64,000 nucleotides of DNA from Psychroflexus halocasei. GTDB lineage: Bacteria > Bacteroidota > Bacteroidia > Flavobacteriales > Flavobacteriaceae. The stretch is taken from assembly GCF_900107595.1 (NCBI RefSeq), contig NZ_FNQF01000004.1, positions 186,001-250,000 of the forward strand, given 5' to 3'. Below the pieces are notes generated by a model. The model was not told the origin of the DNA, made no database searches, and worked only from the letters and a program-made list of their open reading frames with translations. Below, piece by piece: positions 24,778 to 33,660 of the stretch; position 1 is the first letter of the stretch; the number at the start of each line of letters is the position of its first letter. The position numbers and the translations under genes are program-made.

Positions 24778-25374
24778 ATGTCTACTGTTATTCAAAAAAT
24801 AAATCAATTTAAGATCATCCTTGGTTCAGCTTCGCCACGTCGTCAATCTATTTTAAAAGAGTTAGGATTGGATTTTTCAGTTAAAACCATGCCTGTTGAT
24901 GAGATTTATCCTGATCATTTAAAAAGAGAAGAAATTGCTATCTTCTTGGCAGAACTTAAAGCTAAGGCTTTTGAGGTAAATCAAAAAGAGATCGTTATTA
25001 CTGGTGACACAGTTGTTTGGCATAACAATAAAGCTTTAGGGAAACCTAAAAACTCAACGGAGGCTAAGGAAATGCTTCAAAGTCTTTCAGGAAAGTCACA
25101 TGAAGTCATTTCATCAGTTTGCCTAAAAACTAGTGATCAATTGATTTCTACTTACGGTGTCACCAAAGTCTTTTTTAAAGATTTAAGTGAATCTGAAATT
25201 GAATATTATGTCAACAACTTCAAACCTTACGATAAAGCTGGCGCTTATGGCGTTCAGGAATGGATTGGGCAAATTGGCGTGACTAAAATTGAAGGATCTT
25301 TTTATAATGTTATGGGCTTACCAACTCTTAAAATCTATGAGGCGTTTGAAAAACTCCTTAAATCAATGGATTAG
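24778..25374 (+). CDS. maf: Maf family nucleotide pyrophosphatase
   Basis: A 198-residue Maf/Ham1-fold protein. The N-terminal phosphate-binding motif is ILGSASPRRQSILKELG, followed by VITGDTVVWHNNKALGKPKN with the catalytic Asp and Lys, and DKAGAYGVQEWIGQIGV near the C-terminus. Maf proteins hydrolyse modified or canonical nucleoside triphosphates (dTTP/UTP or m7GTP types) to monophosphates and limit misincorporation; they also influence septation. In relatives it often directly follows the UbiA gene; here T9SS remnants lie between. Confidence 0.92.
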   Translation: MSTVIQKINQFKIILGSASPRRQSILKELGLDFSVKTMPVDEIYPDHLKREEIAIFLAELKAKAFEVNQKEIVITGDTVVWHNNKALGKPKNSTEAKEMLQSLSGKSHEVISSVCLKTSDQLISTYGVTKVFFKDLSESEIEYYVNNFKPYDKAGAYGVQEWIGQIGVTKIEGSFYNVMGLPTLKIYEAFEKLLKSMD

Positions 25375-25420
25375 ATTTAAATTTCAGCCTTCGTATTTAT
25401 CAATCATATTTTTATAAATT

Positions 25421-25428
25421 TACATTTG
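25421..25428 (+). promoter_or_regulatory. -7 element TAcaTTTG of the MscS gene
   Basis: An exact TAnnTTTG match 17 bases before the ATG at 25446. Confidence 0.5.
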
Positions 25429-25445
25429 GATTTCAATCAAAATTA

Positions 25446-25961
25446 ATGTCTGAACCTATTTCAACTTTTCTAAAACCCAGCCTAATTACTTTAGCTGTCG
25501 TCATAATTATGCTGCTTCTACGCTTAATTATTAAAACTTCTACGCTTAAAATCGCACGTAAAACTCAAAAAAATGAAGCAAGGTCAAGACAAATTATTCG
25601 CTATGTCAATGTTTTGCTTCTCATCACCACCCTATTTGTTGCTATGTTGATATGGGGAATTGATTACACGGATGTTGCGCTTATTTTTTCATCAACTTTT
25701 GCTGTAATCGGTGTCGCTTTTTTTGCGATTTGGTCTGTACTTAGCAATATCACTTCTGGCGTGATTATGTTTATTTATTTTCCTTATAAAATTGGCGACA
25801 AAATCAAGATTCACGATAAAGACTTCCCAATTGAAGCTGTAATTGAGGACATTAAAGCTTTTCAACTACATTTAAGAACAGAAGAAAATGAATTGATTAC
25901 TTATCCAAATAATTTATTTTTACAAAAGCCTGTTTCTCTCTTAGAAAAAGACGTTATTTAA
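25446..25961 (+). CDS. Short MscS-type mechanosensitive channel
   Basis: A 171-residue protein with three membrane helices (about 12-30, 50-70, 75-110) and a short beta domain. The pore helix region is AIWSVLSNITSGVIMFIYFPYKIGDKIKI, in which LSNITSG and the P-Y-K-I-G-D turn are typical of MscS. The large C-terminal alpha/beta vestibule of E. coli MscS is missing; the protein ends soon after the beta domain (LITYPNNLFLQKPV). It probably releases solutes on hypo-osmotic shock. Such short forms are common in flavobacteria. Confidence 0.85.
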   Translation: MSEPISTFLKPSLITLAVVIIMLLLRLIIKTSTLKIARKTQKNEARSRQIIRYVNVLLLITTLFVAMLIWGIDYTDVALIFSSTFAVIGVAFFAIWSVLSNITSGVIMFIYFPYKIGDKIKIHDKDFPIEAVIEDIKAFQLHLRTEENELITYPNNLFLQKPVSLLEKDVI

Positions 25962-25982
25962 TCATTTAGAAATTAAGTTTTT

Positions 25983-28463
25983 ATGAAGTATTCAGCAAGT
26001 CTGATTTTTAGCATTTTATTATTACAATTCACTTTTGCTCAACAACCAAGCAAACCCACTTCAGGTGAAGTTTTTCAACAGCTAAAATCTCTGAATTTTC
26101 TAGGAAATGTTTTATATATCGCTGCACATCCAGATGATGAAAACACCGCTTTCATCAGTTATTTCTCAAATCAAGTCAATGCACGTACAGCTTATCTTTC
26201 TTTAACAAGAGGAGATGGTGGGCAAAATTTAATAGGTAACGAACTCGGAGAAGAACTCGGCTTAATACGTACACAAGAGCTTCTAGCTGCTAGAAAAATT
26301 GATAATGGCGAGCAGTTTTTCAGCCGAGCTGTCGATTTTGGCTACTCAAAAACGCCTAAAGAAACTTTAAAAATTTGGGACAAGGAAAAAATATTAGCCG
26401 ATGTCATTTATACAATCAGAAAATTCAGACCAGATGTTATCATCAACAGGTTTGATCACCGCACCTCTGGAAGTACACACGGACATCACACAGCTTCTGC
26501 GATTTTAAGCCATGAAGCTTTTGCATTAGCAGCAGATGAAAACATCTATCCTAAACAACTTTCAGAAATTGAAGCTTGGCAACCCAAACGTTTATTTTTC
26601 AATACATCTTGGTATTTTTATGGAAGCCCTGAAGCTTTTGAAAAAGTAGATAAATCAAAGTATATCAAAATTAATACAGGTGTTTATTATCCACTTTTAG
26701 GTCTTTCAAATAATGAAATTGCTTCTTTAAGTCGCAGTCAGCATCAATCACAAGGCTTTGGACAAATTGGTTCTCGTGGCGATAACATGACTTACGTTGA
26801 GTTTATAGAAGGCCAAGAAATGCAATCGGATTCTTTATTTGGAGGCATCAATACAAAATGGTCTCGATTAAAAGACGGTAAAGAAATCGGTCAGATTTTA
26901 TATCCGCTTGAAGAAAAATTCGATCATCAAAAGCCTTGGCTCATTGTTCCTGAATTGATTCAAGCTTTTAAAAAAATTAAGGAGATTGATGATCTCTATT
27001 GGCGCAATCATAAAAGTAATGAAATCAAAAATTTGATTAAAAGCTGTTTAGGTTTATTTATCGAAGCGAAAGCTGAAAAAAATTATGCAACTCTTGGAGA
27101 AGAAATAAAGATCGATCTGGAGGCGATTAACAGAAGTCCGATTCAAATTACTTTAGATTCAGTTGACATTCAAGACCAGAGAGCAACTCTAATTGAGCCA
27201 CTCAAAGAAAATCAGGTTTTAAAAAGCAATTTAAGCATTAAAATAGAAGATACTTTGAATTACTCTTCTCCTTATTGGTTGAATCAGAAACCTAAAAATG
27301 GAACTTACTATGTTAATCAGCAAAGTTTAATTGGTTTACCTGAAACACCAAAACAATTAAAAGCTGAATTTATATTTGATATCATCGGAGAAAAAATCAG
27401 CTATCAAGAAGATTTAATCTATAAATATAAATCTCCCACTTTAGGTGAAGTCTATAAAAATTTCAAAATACTACCCGAGGTTTCTATTGAAATGTATCCA
27501 AAAACTTTAAATTTTAATGATACTGAAGAAAAGGAAATTCAAGTGACAGTAAAAGCTTTTAGAAATATTGAAGAAGCATCTCAGATCGAAATAAAAACTC
27601 CAATTGGATGGACCATAAATCAACAAAAAATTAAAATTAACACCCTTGATGAAGGCGAATCAAAATCCTTCAAATTTAGAATTAAACCAAATCAAAACGC
27701 CACGTCCTCTTCTTTAGAAATCGAAATGAAAACAGGTGATAAAATTAATAATTCTGTTGTAAAAACAATCGATTACCCTCATATCCCTGAACAAACAATC
27801 ATCAGAAAAAGTGTCGTAGAACTTAACAAATTCAATATCAAAACAACTGATAAAAAAGTAGCATACATTAAAGGTGCTGGTTCAGTTCTCCCTGAAAACT
27901 TAGCATCAATAGGGATTGATATTGACGTCTTTAATTTAGAAGATATCAATGCAAGTTTACTTCAGAATTATGACGTTGTTATCACAGGTTTACGATTATA
28001 CAACATCTCAAAATCAATTGATTTTAAGCAAAAAATATTACAAGATTTTATCGCTAAAGGTGGACACCTTATCATTCAATACAATACAAACCGCAACCTA
28101 AAAATTGATAACTTTAAACCTTTTAATTTTCAAATTTCTCGTGACCGCGTAGTTGATGAAAATGCAGAAATGAGGATTTTAGAACCAGAACATTCTGTAC
28201 TTCATCAACCAAATAAAATCTCCGATCAAGATTTTGAAAATTGGGTTCAAGAGCGCGGACTTTATTTTACTGATCAATGGGATAAAAATTTAACGCCTAT
28301 TTTCAGTATGAATGATGTTGATGAGTCTCCAAAAAAAGGAAGTTTGCTCATTGGAAAATATAAAAAAGGTCACGTGACTTATACAGGAATTAGTTTTTTT
28401 AGACAATTACCTGCCAATGTAGAAGGTGCATATAAACTCCTTGTAAATTTAATAGCCCTATGA
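25983..28463 (+). CDS. Exported PIG-L/LmbE family deacetylase
   Basis: An 826-residue protein with a signal peptide (MKYSASLIFSILLLQFTFAQ). The PIG-L domain covers about 35-280: VLYIAAHPDDENTAF holds the zinc ligands and catalytic Asp, and STHGHHTAS the third ligand. It is followed by beta-rich segments (about 360-620) and a C-terminal Rossmann-like region resembling a class I glutamine amidotransferase fold (YDVVITGLRLYNIS, GGHLIIQYNTN). PIG-L enzymes remove acetyl from N-acetylglucosaminyl compounds; export suggests a glycan substrate. A 35-residue membrane peptide and a Na+ symporter gene follow in one unit. Confidence 0.9.
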   Translation: MKYSASLIFSILLLQFTFAQQPSKPTSGEVFQQLKSLNFLGNVLYIAAHPDDENTAFISYFSNQVNARTAYLSLTRGDGGQNLIGNELGEELGLIRTQELLAARKIDNGEQFFSRAVDFGYSKTPKETLKIWDKEKILADVIYTIRKFRPDVIINRFDHRTSGSTHGHHTASAILSHEAFALAADENIYPKQLSEIEAWQPKRLFFNTSWYFYGSPEAFEKVDKSKYIKINTGVYYPLLGLSNNEIASLSRSQHQSQGFGQIGSRGDNMTYVEFIEGQEMQSDSLFGGINTKWSRLKDGKEIGQILYPLEEKFDHQKPWLIVPELIQAFKKIKEIDDLYWRNHKSNEIKNLIKSCLGLFIEAKAEKNYATLGEEIKIDLEAINRSPIQITLDSVDIQDQRATLIEPLKENQVLKSNLSIKIEDTLNYSSPYWLNQKPKNGTYYVNQQSLIGLPETPKQLKAEFIFDIIGEKISYQEDLIYKYKSPTLGEVYKNFKILPEVSIEMYPKTLNFNDTEEKEIQVTVKAFRNIEEASQIEIKTPIGWTINQQKIKINTLDEGESKSFKFRIKPNQNATSSSLEIEMKTGDKINNSVVKTIDYPHIPEQTIIRKSVVELNKFNIKTTDKKVAYIKGAGSVLPENLASIGIDIDVFNLEDINASLLQNYDVVITGLRLYNISKSIDFKQKILQDFIAKGGHLIIQYNTNRNLKIDNFKPFNFQISRDRVVDENAEMRILEPEHSVLHQPNKISDQDFENWVQERGLYFTDQWDKNLTPIFSMNDVDESPKKGSLLIGKYKKGHVTYTGISFFRQLPANVEGAYKLLVNLIAL

Positions 28464-28567
28464 AAAGAGATAAATTTGTCTGGCGAAGATCATTTAGCCT
28501 CGTCCTTATTTTAAATACGATTTACATCATATTGTTGTGGATTTTTTCCAACTCATTTAACCTATAG
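28460..28567 (+). CDS. 35-residue single-helix membrane peptide
   Basis: A small frame whose ATG overlaps the PIG-L stop codon (ATGA), a typical translational coupling. The peptide MKRDKFVWRRSF is a basic cytoplasmic start, followed by one membrane helix (SLVLILNTIYIILLWIF). It ends 3 bases before the symporter ATG. The placement between two coupled genes and the positive-inside layout suggest a real product, perhaps an accessory subunit of the symporter. I do not recognise a family. Confidence 0.6.
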   Translation: MKRDKFVWRRSFSLVLILNTIYIILLWIFSNSFNL

Positions 28568-28570
28568 AAA

Positions 28571-30247
28571 ATGGAGTTAATCGATGGCTTAGTTTTAATT
28601 TTTACACTTAGTTTTATAGTTATTTATGGTGTTTATAAGACTAGGAAACAAAATAACGTCCAAGATTACATCAAGGGCGGAAATACTTCCAGATGGTGGA
28701 CAGTCGGTTTATCAGTCATGGCCACCCAAGCCAGCGCAATCACTTTTTTATCAACACCAGGGCAAGCTTTTCATGATGGCATTGGCTTCGTTCAGTTTTA
28801 TTTTGGTTTACCAATCGCAGTTGTCATTATTTGTTTGGTGTTTATACCAATCTACCATAAACTCAATGTTTACACAGCATATGAATATTTAGAAAGTCGA
28901 TTCGATTTAAAAACTAGAACATTAACCGCTTTGCTTTTTTTGATTCAGCGCGGATTAGCTGCAGGAATCACCATTTTTGCACCTTCCATCATCCTTTCAG
29001 CAGTTTTAGGTTGGAATTTATTCTACCTCAATATCATCATTGGTGCTTTGGTTATTATTTACACCGTTTCTGGCGGAACAAAGGCTGTAAGTGTCACACA
29101 AACTCAGCAAATGGCTGTTATTTTTGCAGGTTTAATCACAACTTTTTTCTTGATAATTTATAATTTACCTGAAGATATTACTTTCGGAAATGCTTTGAAA
29201 ATTGCTGGGACAAATGGCAAATTACAAGCGATAGATTTGTCCTTTGATTTTGATAACCGTTACACACTTTGGAGTGGCCTTATTGGTGGAACTTTTTTGG
29301 CTCTCTCCTATTTTGGCACTGATCAAAGTCAAGTACAACGCTATCTTTCAGCGAAAAACATGAAAGAAAGTCAAATGGGAATGCTGTTTAATGGTATGCT
29401 TAAAATACCTATGCAGTTCTTTATTTTGATGGTTGGCGTTATGGTTTTTGTTTTTTACCAATTTAATTCTGCGCCTCTGAATTTTAATCCAGCTGCTGAA
29501 GAAGCTGTATTGTCATCACCTCAAAAAGAAGAATACGTTGATTTACAAAATCAACTTAAAGAAATTGAACAGGAAAAGAAAACGCTCACAAGTTTTTTAA
29601 AAACCCAAAATGAACTGAATCAAGATCAAAAAAATCAACTTCAAGACTTAAACCAACAAGAAGTTAAAATACGAGAGTCTGGAACTGCATTAATCAATCA
29701 AGCAGATGAAAATGTAGAGACAAACGACAAAGATTATGTTTTTATACATTTTATACTTAACAACCTCCCGAGAGGTTTAATCGGTTTGCTAATCGCTGTA
29801 ATTTTATCAGCTGCGATGTCTTCAACAGCCTCTGAACTTAATGCTTTAGCATCGACAACTACGATAGATTTATACAAACGTAATATTAAAGGTAAATCAG
29901 AAAAACACTACGTTAATACTTCAAAACTGATGACGCTCGTTTGGGGAATTTTTGCCATTGCTATTGCTAGCACAGCCAATTTATTTGATAATCTCATTCA
30001 GTTGGTCAACATCATCGGATCTATTTTTTATGGAAACGTTTTAGGTATTTTCTTATTGGCATTTTTTATCAAATTTATTAAAAGCAATGCTGTTTTTGTT
30101 GCCGCATTGATAACGCAAGTGATCGTTATTCTAGGTTATTTTAACGATTGGATGCCTTATTTATGGCTCAATATTTTCGGGTGTTTACTTGTTATTAGTA
30201 TTGCTTTTCTTTTGGAAATGATTTTTAGAAACACCAAAGCCTTATAG
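28571..30247 (+). CDS. Sodium:solute symporter (SSS family) with coiled-coil insert
   Basis: A 558-residue transporter with about 13 helices. It opens with LIDGLVLIFTLSFIVIYGVY and then the SSS features VQDYIKGGNTSRWWTVGLSVMATQASAITFLSTPG, GGTKAVSVTQTQQMAV and STASELNALASTTTIDLY. Between two helices (about residues 310-375) lies a polar, predicted coiled-coil insert (NQLKEIEQEKKTLTSFLKTQ and ELNQDQKNQLQDLNQQEVK), which is absent from PutP or SGLT. The substrate may be a sugar or sugar acid from the glycan deacetylase step (inference from the operon). Confidence 0.88.
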   Translation: MELIDGLVLIFTLSFIVIYGVYKTRKQNNVQDYIKGGNTSRWWTVGLSVMATQASAITFLSTPGQAFHDGIGFVQFYFGLPIAVVIICLVFIPIYHKLNVYTAYEYLESRFDLKTRTLTALLFLIQRGLAAGITIFAPSIILSAVLGWNLFYLNIIIGALVIIYTVSGGTKAVSVTQTQQMAVIFAGLITTFFLIIYNLPEDITFGNALKIAGTNGKLQAIDLSFDFDNRYTLWSGLIGGTFLALSYFGTDQSQVQRYLSAKNMKESQMGMLFNGMLKIPMQFFILMVGVMVFVFYQFNSAPLNFNPAAEEAVLSSPQKEEYVDLQNQLKEIEQEKKTLTSFLKTQNELNQDQKNQLQDLNQQEVKIRESGTALINQADENVETNDKDYVFIHFILNNLPRGLIGLLIAVILSAAMSSTASELNALASTTTIDLYKRNIKGKSEKHYVNTSKLMTLVWGIFAIAIASTANLFDNLIQLVNIIGSIFYGNVLGIFLLAFFIKFIKSNAVFVAALITQVIVILGYFNDWMPYLWLNIFGCLLVISIAFLLEMIFRNTKAL

Positions 30248-30316
30248 ATTTTCTAAAATATAAGCTAAAAGCTGATTAAAATCTTCATTAGAATTAATGA
30301 CTTCATTAAATTGCAG
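30242..30316 (-). pseudogene. 3' relic of a lost minus-strand gene
   Basis: On the minus strand a 25-codon run ends with the stop at 30242-30244 and reads NEDFNQLLAYILENL at its C-terminus, with protein-like composition. It is closed upstream by a stop at 30317-30319 and has no start. The stop lies inside the last codons of the symporter gene, as for a convergent neighbour whose 5' part has been replaced by the lipoate ligase gene. I do not recognise the family. Confidence 0.25.
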
Positions 30317-30341
30317 CTACAAAGTTTTAAACACATTTACT

Positions 30342-31349
30342 ATGATTTTTATTGATAACGAAGGTGTCACAGATCCAAAACTCAACTTGGCTTTAGAAGA
30401 ATATGCTTTGCGTAATTTTTCTAATAATTCTGATTATTTGTTGTTCTATATCAATGAACCTTCAATTATTATTGGTAGAAATCAAAACACTTTAGAAGAA
30501 ATCAATCAAGAATATATTGAAGCAAATAACATCCACGTTGTCAGGAGGATTTCTGGTGGTGGCGCTGTTTACCACGATTTTGGTAATCTGAACTTTAGTT
30601 TTATGACAGATTACGAGTTTAATAAACTCAATAATTTTAAGCAGTTTACTGCACCTATTGTCAAAATATTAAACGACATGGGAATTCCTGCTGAAATGAA
30701 AGGCAGAAATGATATTGTTGCAAATGACAAAAAGATTTCTGGTAATGCACAATTCTCATCCGTTAAGCGTATGTTTAGTCATGGTACTTTATTGTTTGAT
30801 AGTGATTTAAGCGAAGTGACGAAAGCGCTAAATGTGAAAATGAGTAAAATACAATCTAAAGGTCATAAATCTGCTAGAAGTCGTGTTGCAAATATTTCCG
30901 AATTTTTAAAAGAGCCCATGTCAACAACTGAATTTCGTCAGAAAATACTTGATGGTCTATTTGAGGAGAAAACAGATTTTGAAACATATAAGCTTTCAGA
31001 CGATGAGTGGAAAGCAGTGCACGAACTTAAAAAAGAAAAGTACGATAATTGGGATTGGAACTATGGCAAATCACCAAAGTTTGATATCCAACGTACTAAA
31101 AGATTCAAAGGCGGAGAAATTGATTTACGCATCAAAGTGAGAAAAGGCGGACAAATTGAAAACTTGAAAATTTACGGTGACTTTTTTGGAAAAGAACCTG
31201 TAGAAAAAATTGAAGATGCACTTGAAAATGTGCGTTATGAGAAATCTGATATCACTGAAGTTATCAACCAATTCGACCTTTATGAGTATTTTGGAGAAAT
31301 TGATAAAGAAGAATTTATTAATCTAATATATGGTCCAGACGAGTTGTAA
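30342..31349 (+). CDS. lplA: Lipoate-protein ligase
   Basis: A 335-residue LplA-type enzyme. The start at 30342 is chosen because MIFIDNEGVTDPKLNLALEEYAL is the normal opening; the frame runs open to 30297 but covers intergenic sequence. Motifs: IIIGRNQNTLEEIN, VVRRISGGGAVYHDFGNLNFS (lipoyl-AMP binding, RRxSGGGAVYHD), KGRNDIVANDKKISGNAQ with the catalytic lysine, and a C-terminal accessory domain with GGEIDLRIKVRKGGQIEN. It attaches free lipoate to the E2 subunits of 2-oxoacid dehydrogenases and GcvH. Confidence 0.93.
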   Translation: MIFIDNEGVTDPKLNLALEEYALRNFSNNSDYLLFYINEPSIIIGRNQNTLEEINQEYIEANNIHVVRRISGGGAVYHDFGNLNFSFMTDYEFNKLNNFKQFTAPIVKILNDMGIPAEMKGRNDIVANDKKISGNAQFSSVKRMFSHGTLLFDSDLSEVTKALNVKMSKIQSKGHKSARSRVANISEFLKEPMSTTEFRQKILDGLFEEKTDFETYKLSDDEWKAVHELKKEKYDNWDWNYGKSPKFDIQRTKRFKGGEIDLRIKVRKGGQIENLKIYGDFFGKEPVEKIEDALENVRYEKSDITEVINQFDLYEYFGEIDKEEFINLIYGPDEL

Positions 31350-31358
31350 AATTCAATT

Positions 31359-31366
31359 AGCTTTGC
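31359..31366 (+). promoter_or_regulatory. -7 element TAgcTTTG of the DUF457 gene
   Basis: An exact TAnnTTTG match 17 bases before the ATG at 31384. Confidence 0.5.
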
Positions 31367-31383
31367 ACACTTAGAATTTTACA

Positions 31384-32379
31384 ATGGATTCATTAACACA
31401 AATTGTTTTAGGCGCCGCTGTTGGTCAGGCTGTTGCTGGACGTCAAATCGGAAATCGCGCGATGCTTTATGGTGCTATTGCAGGCACTATTCCTGATCTT
31501 GATGTTATTGCTTCTAACTTTACAGATACAGTTTCCGCCCTTGAAATTCACAGAGGCTTTACGCATTCAATTTTATTTTCTGTTTTATTCGCTCCTGTAT
31601 TTGGATGGCTTTTTTCATTATTCGAAAAACAAGCAAGTTGGAAAAAACTTTCTTGGCTATTTTTCTGGGGATTTGTAACTCATCCGCTTCTTGATGCTCA
31701 TACCACTTGGGGGACACAACTCTTTTGGCCTTTAGATTTAAGATTGGCATACAAAAACATTTTTGTCATTGATCCACTATATACTTTACCTTTTTTGATA
31801 TTTCTGATCATGGCAATGCGTCAAAAAAGAAGTTCGCCTAAAAGAAGAAAGTATAATAAAATCGGACTGATTATTAGCTCTTCATATCTCGCTTTAACAC
31901 TTGTTTTAAAAGGAATTACTTATTTCAAATTTCAAGATGCGCTGAAAAATCAAGACATAGATTATGTTGATATGCAAACCAAACCCAGTGCTTTTAATAG
32001 CGTTTTATGGACGGCAAATGTCAAAACAAATGACGCTTATTTAATAGGCCATTATTCATTTTTTGATTCTAAACCTATCAGTTTTAAAAGTTACCCAAAG
32101 AATCACGAATTGATTAATGAAATCAAGGATAAGCCCAAAATGCAACGCATGATCAAAATTTCGGAAAATTGGTTTACCATTTCAAAGGAAAATGAAAAGC
32201 TTTATTTTAACGATCTGAGGTTCGGGTTGATGTCTTTATCGCCTAATGCCAAAACTTTTGTTTTTAGTTACGAAATTTCAGAAAAAAACGATACTATATT
32301 TTTTAAAGAACGAGACAAGAAACCTGAAGATGGCAAGAAGTTAGTTAAAGAATTATGGGGTCGCCTCAAAGGAAATTAA
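31384..32379 (+). CDS. Membrane-bound metal-dependent hydrolase (DUF457/YdjM family)
   Basis: A 331-residue protein with four to five N-terminal helices and a soluble C-terminal half. The start MDSLTQIVLGAAVGQAV, then AGTIPDLDVIAS, HRGFTHSILFS and THPLLDAHTTWGTQLFWP give the Asp/His pattern of the YdjM/YfhO-like membrane hydrolase family, probably a metal site at the membrane surface. The C-terminal half (about 190-325) is a beta-rich domain (FNSVLWTANVKTNDAYLIG). The substrate is unknown; lipid phosphates have been suggested for related families. Confidence 0.85.
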   Translation: MDSLTQIVLGAAVGQAVAGRQIGNRAMLYGAIAGTIPDLDVIASNFTDTVSALEIHRGFTHSILFSVLFAPVFGWLFSLFEKQASWKKLSWLFFWGFVTHPLLDAHTTWGTQLFWPLDLRLAYKNIFVIDPLYTLPFLIFLIMAMRQKRSSPKRRKYNKIGLIISSSYLALTLVLKGITYFKFQDALKNQDIDYVDMQTKPSAFNSVLWTANVKTNDAYLIGHYSFFDSKPISFKSYPKNHELINEIKDKPKMQRMIKISENWFTISKENEKLYFNDLRFGLMSLSPNAKTFVFSYEISEKNDTIFFKERDKKPEDGKKLVKELWGRLKGN

Positions 32380-32415
32380 GTTCTTATAAACCTTATAAAG
32401 TCTATTAGTTTAAGT

Positions 32416-32423
32416 TATCTTTG
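32416..32423 (+). promoter_or_regulatory. -7 element TAtcTTTG of phnA
   Basis: An exact TAnnTTTG match 21 bases before the ATG at 32445. Confidence 0.5.
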
Positions 32424-32444
32424 CATTTTTAAAATTCAGTAAAA

Positions 32445-33026
32445 ATGAGCTTAGAGCAAGATTTAATGCAACGCGCTGATTCTAAATGTGAATTCTGCGG
32501 AAGTAAAGAACAATTAGAGATATACGAAGTTCCACCTGTTGAAAAAGTGAGTTCTGAAAATGCTGTCTTAACTTGTAACACCTGCTTTACTCAATTACAA
32601 AATTCTGAAAAAATTGAACCTAATCACTGGCGTTGTTTGAATGACAGTATGTGGAGCCAAGTTCCTGCCGTTCAGGTTGTAGCTTACAGAATGCTTCACC
32701 AATTGATAAATGAAGGTTGGCCGCAAGATTTACTTGATATGCTTTATCTTGATGAAGAAACTTTAGCTTGGGCAAAAACAACGCTTGAAGATGAAAAAGA
32801 AACGGCTAATGAGGTTATACATCGCGATAGTAACGGTGTTCAAATCAATGCTGGTGATAGTGTTGTTTTAATCAAAGACCTACCAGTTAAAGGATCAAGT
32901 ATGGTCGCTAAAAGAGGAACAGCTGTTAGACGTGTTTCATTGGTTCACGACAATGAAGAACAAATTGAAGGCCGTCTGGAAGGACAACAAATTGTTATTT
33001 TAACCAAATTTGTCAAAAAACTTTAA
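32445..33026 (+). CDS. phnA: PhnA domain protein
   Basis: A 193-residue protein. The N-terminal zinc ribbon has Cys15 and Cys18 (KCEFCGS) and Cys44 and Cys47 (TCNTCFTQ). A helical middle follows (SQVPAVQVVAYRMLHQLINE), then a C-terminal SH3-like PhnA barrel (DSNGVQINAGDSVVLIKDLPVKGSS to IVILTKFVKKL). Despite the name, E. coli-type PhnA is not part of the C-P lyase pathway, and its role is unclear. The next gene starts 3 bases later. Confidence 0.9.
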   Translation: MSLEQDLMQRADSKCEFCGSKEQLEIYEVPPVEKVSSENAVLTCNTCFTQLQNSEKIEPNHWRCLNDSMWSQVPAVQVVAYRMLHQLINEGWPQDLLDMLYLDEETLAWAKTTLEDEKETANEVIHRDSNGVQINAGDSVVLIKDLPVKGSSMVAKRGTAVRRVSLVHDNEEQIEGRLEGQQIVILTKFVKKL

Positions 33027-33029
33027 GTT

Positions 33030-33557
33030 ATGAAATTTGTTATTAAAACAGTTTTAGCACATATCTTATTGTCTATAATTGTTTTGTTCATTTTTCAATT
33101 GATCTTAAAATTTGTTTTAGGGTCAGATAGCTTTTTAAGTCTAAAAATGGTCGCAGTTATTATGATTGCATCCACAACAGTTACCACACTTTTTACAATT
33201 TTTAGCACACGAAAAAGATACCAATACATTACCTCGGCTGATCATTCAAAATCCACTTTATCTGAAACATCTATTGCTTACTTCCCTCCTATTGACATCA
33301 ATCCATTCAAGTTTCAAGAAAATTTAAAAAAATATTTTCACCTGACGGTAGTCGATCATGAAAACAGAACCTATAAGTTTCATGAAAAATTTGACTACTT
33401 TCAATTATCATCGCGTTTTGGTTATTATTTAAAACCTCATGCCTACACCGATCAGTTTTATTTAGAAATTATTCCATACTCACCGCGTTTATTTTCTGAA
33501 AAAAAGATTAAAAAAAAGAAAGAACTAGTTGAAAAACTGCTTGAAATCAGCACTTAG
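33030..33557 (+). CDS. Membrane protein of unknown function
   Basis: A 175-residue protein with two N-terminal helices (about 6-28 and 38-60) and a polar, aromatic-rich cytoplasmic domain (about 70-165; DINPFKFQENLKKYFHLTVV, SRFGYYLKPHAYTDQFYLEIIPYSP). It ends in a lysine-rich helix. No family recognised. It starts 3 bases after phnA and is probably cotranscribed with it. Confidence 0.65.
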   Translation: MKFVIKTVLAHILLSIIVLFIFQLILKFVLGSDSFLSLKMVAVIMIASTTVTTLFTIFSTRKRYQYITSADHSKSTLSETSIAYFPPIDINPFKFQENLKKYFHLTVVDHENRTYKFHEKFDYFQLSSRFGYYLKPHAYTDQFYLEIIPYSPRLFSEKKIKKKKELVEKLLEIST

Positions 33558-33586
33558 CTGTTAACAAGCTTTAAGATAGTTTAAGA

Positions 33587-33594
33587 TATATTTG
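33587..33594 (+). promoter_or_regulatory. -7 element TAtaTTTG of the outer membrane barrel gene
   Basis: An exact TAnnTTTG match about 66 bases upstream of the ATG at 33661, leaving a leader of roughly 60 bases, long for this window. Confidence 0.45.
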
Positions 33595-33660
33595 GCTTGT
33601 TAAATTCTTAAATTTAAAAAATACACAATAGTTTTGAGGCCTAACTTAAAACAATTAATC

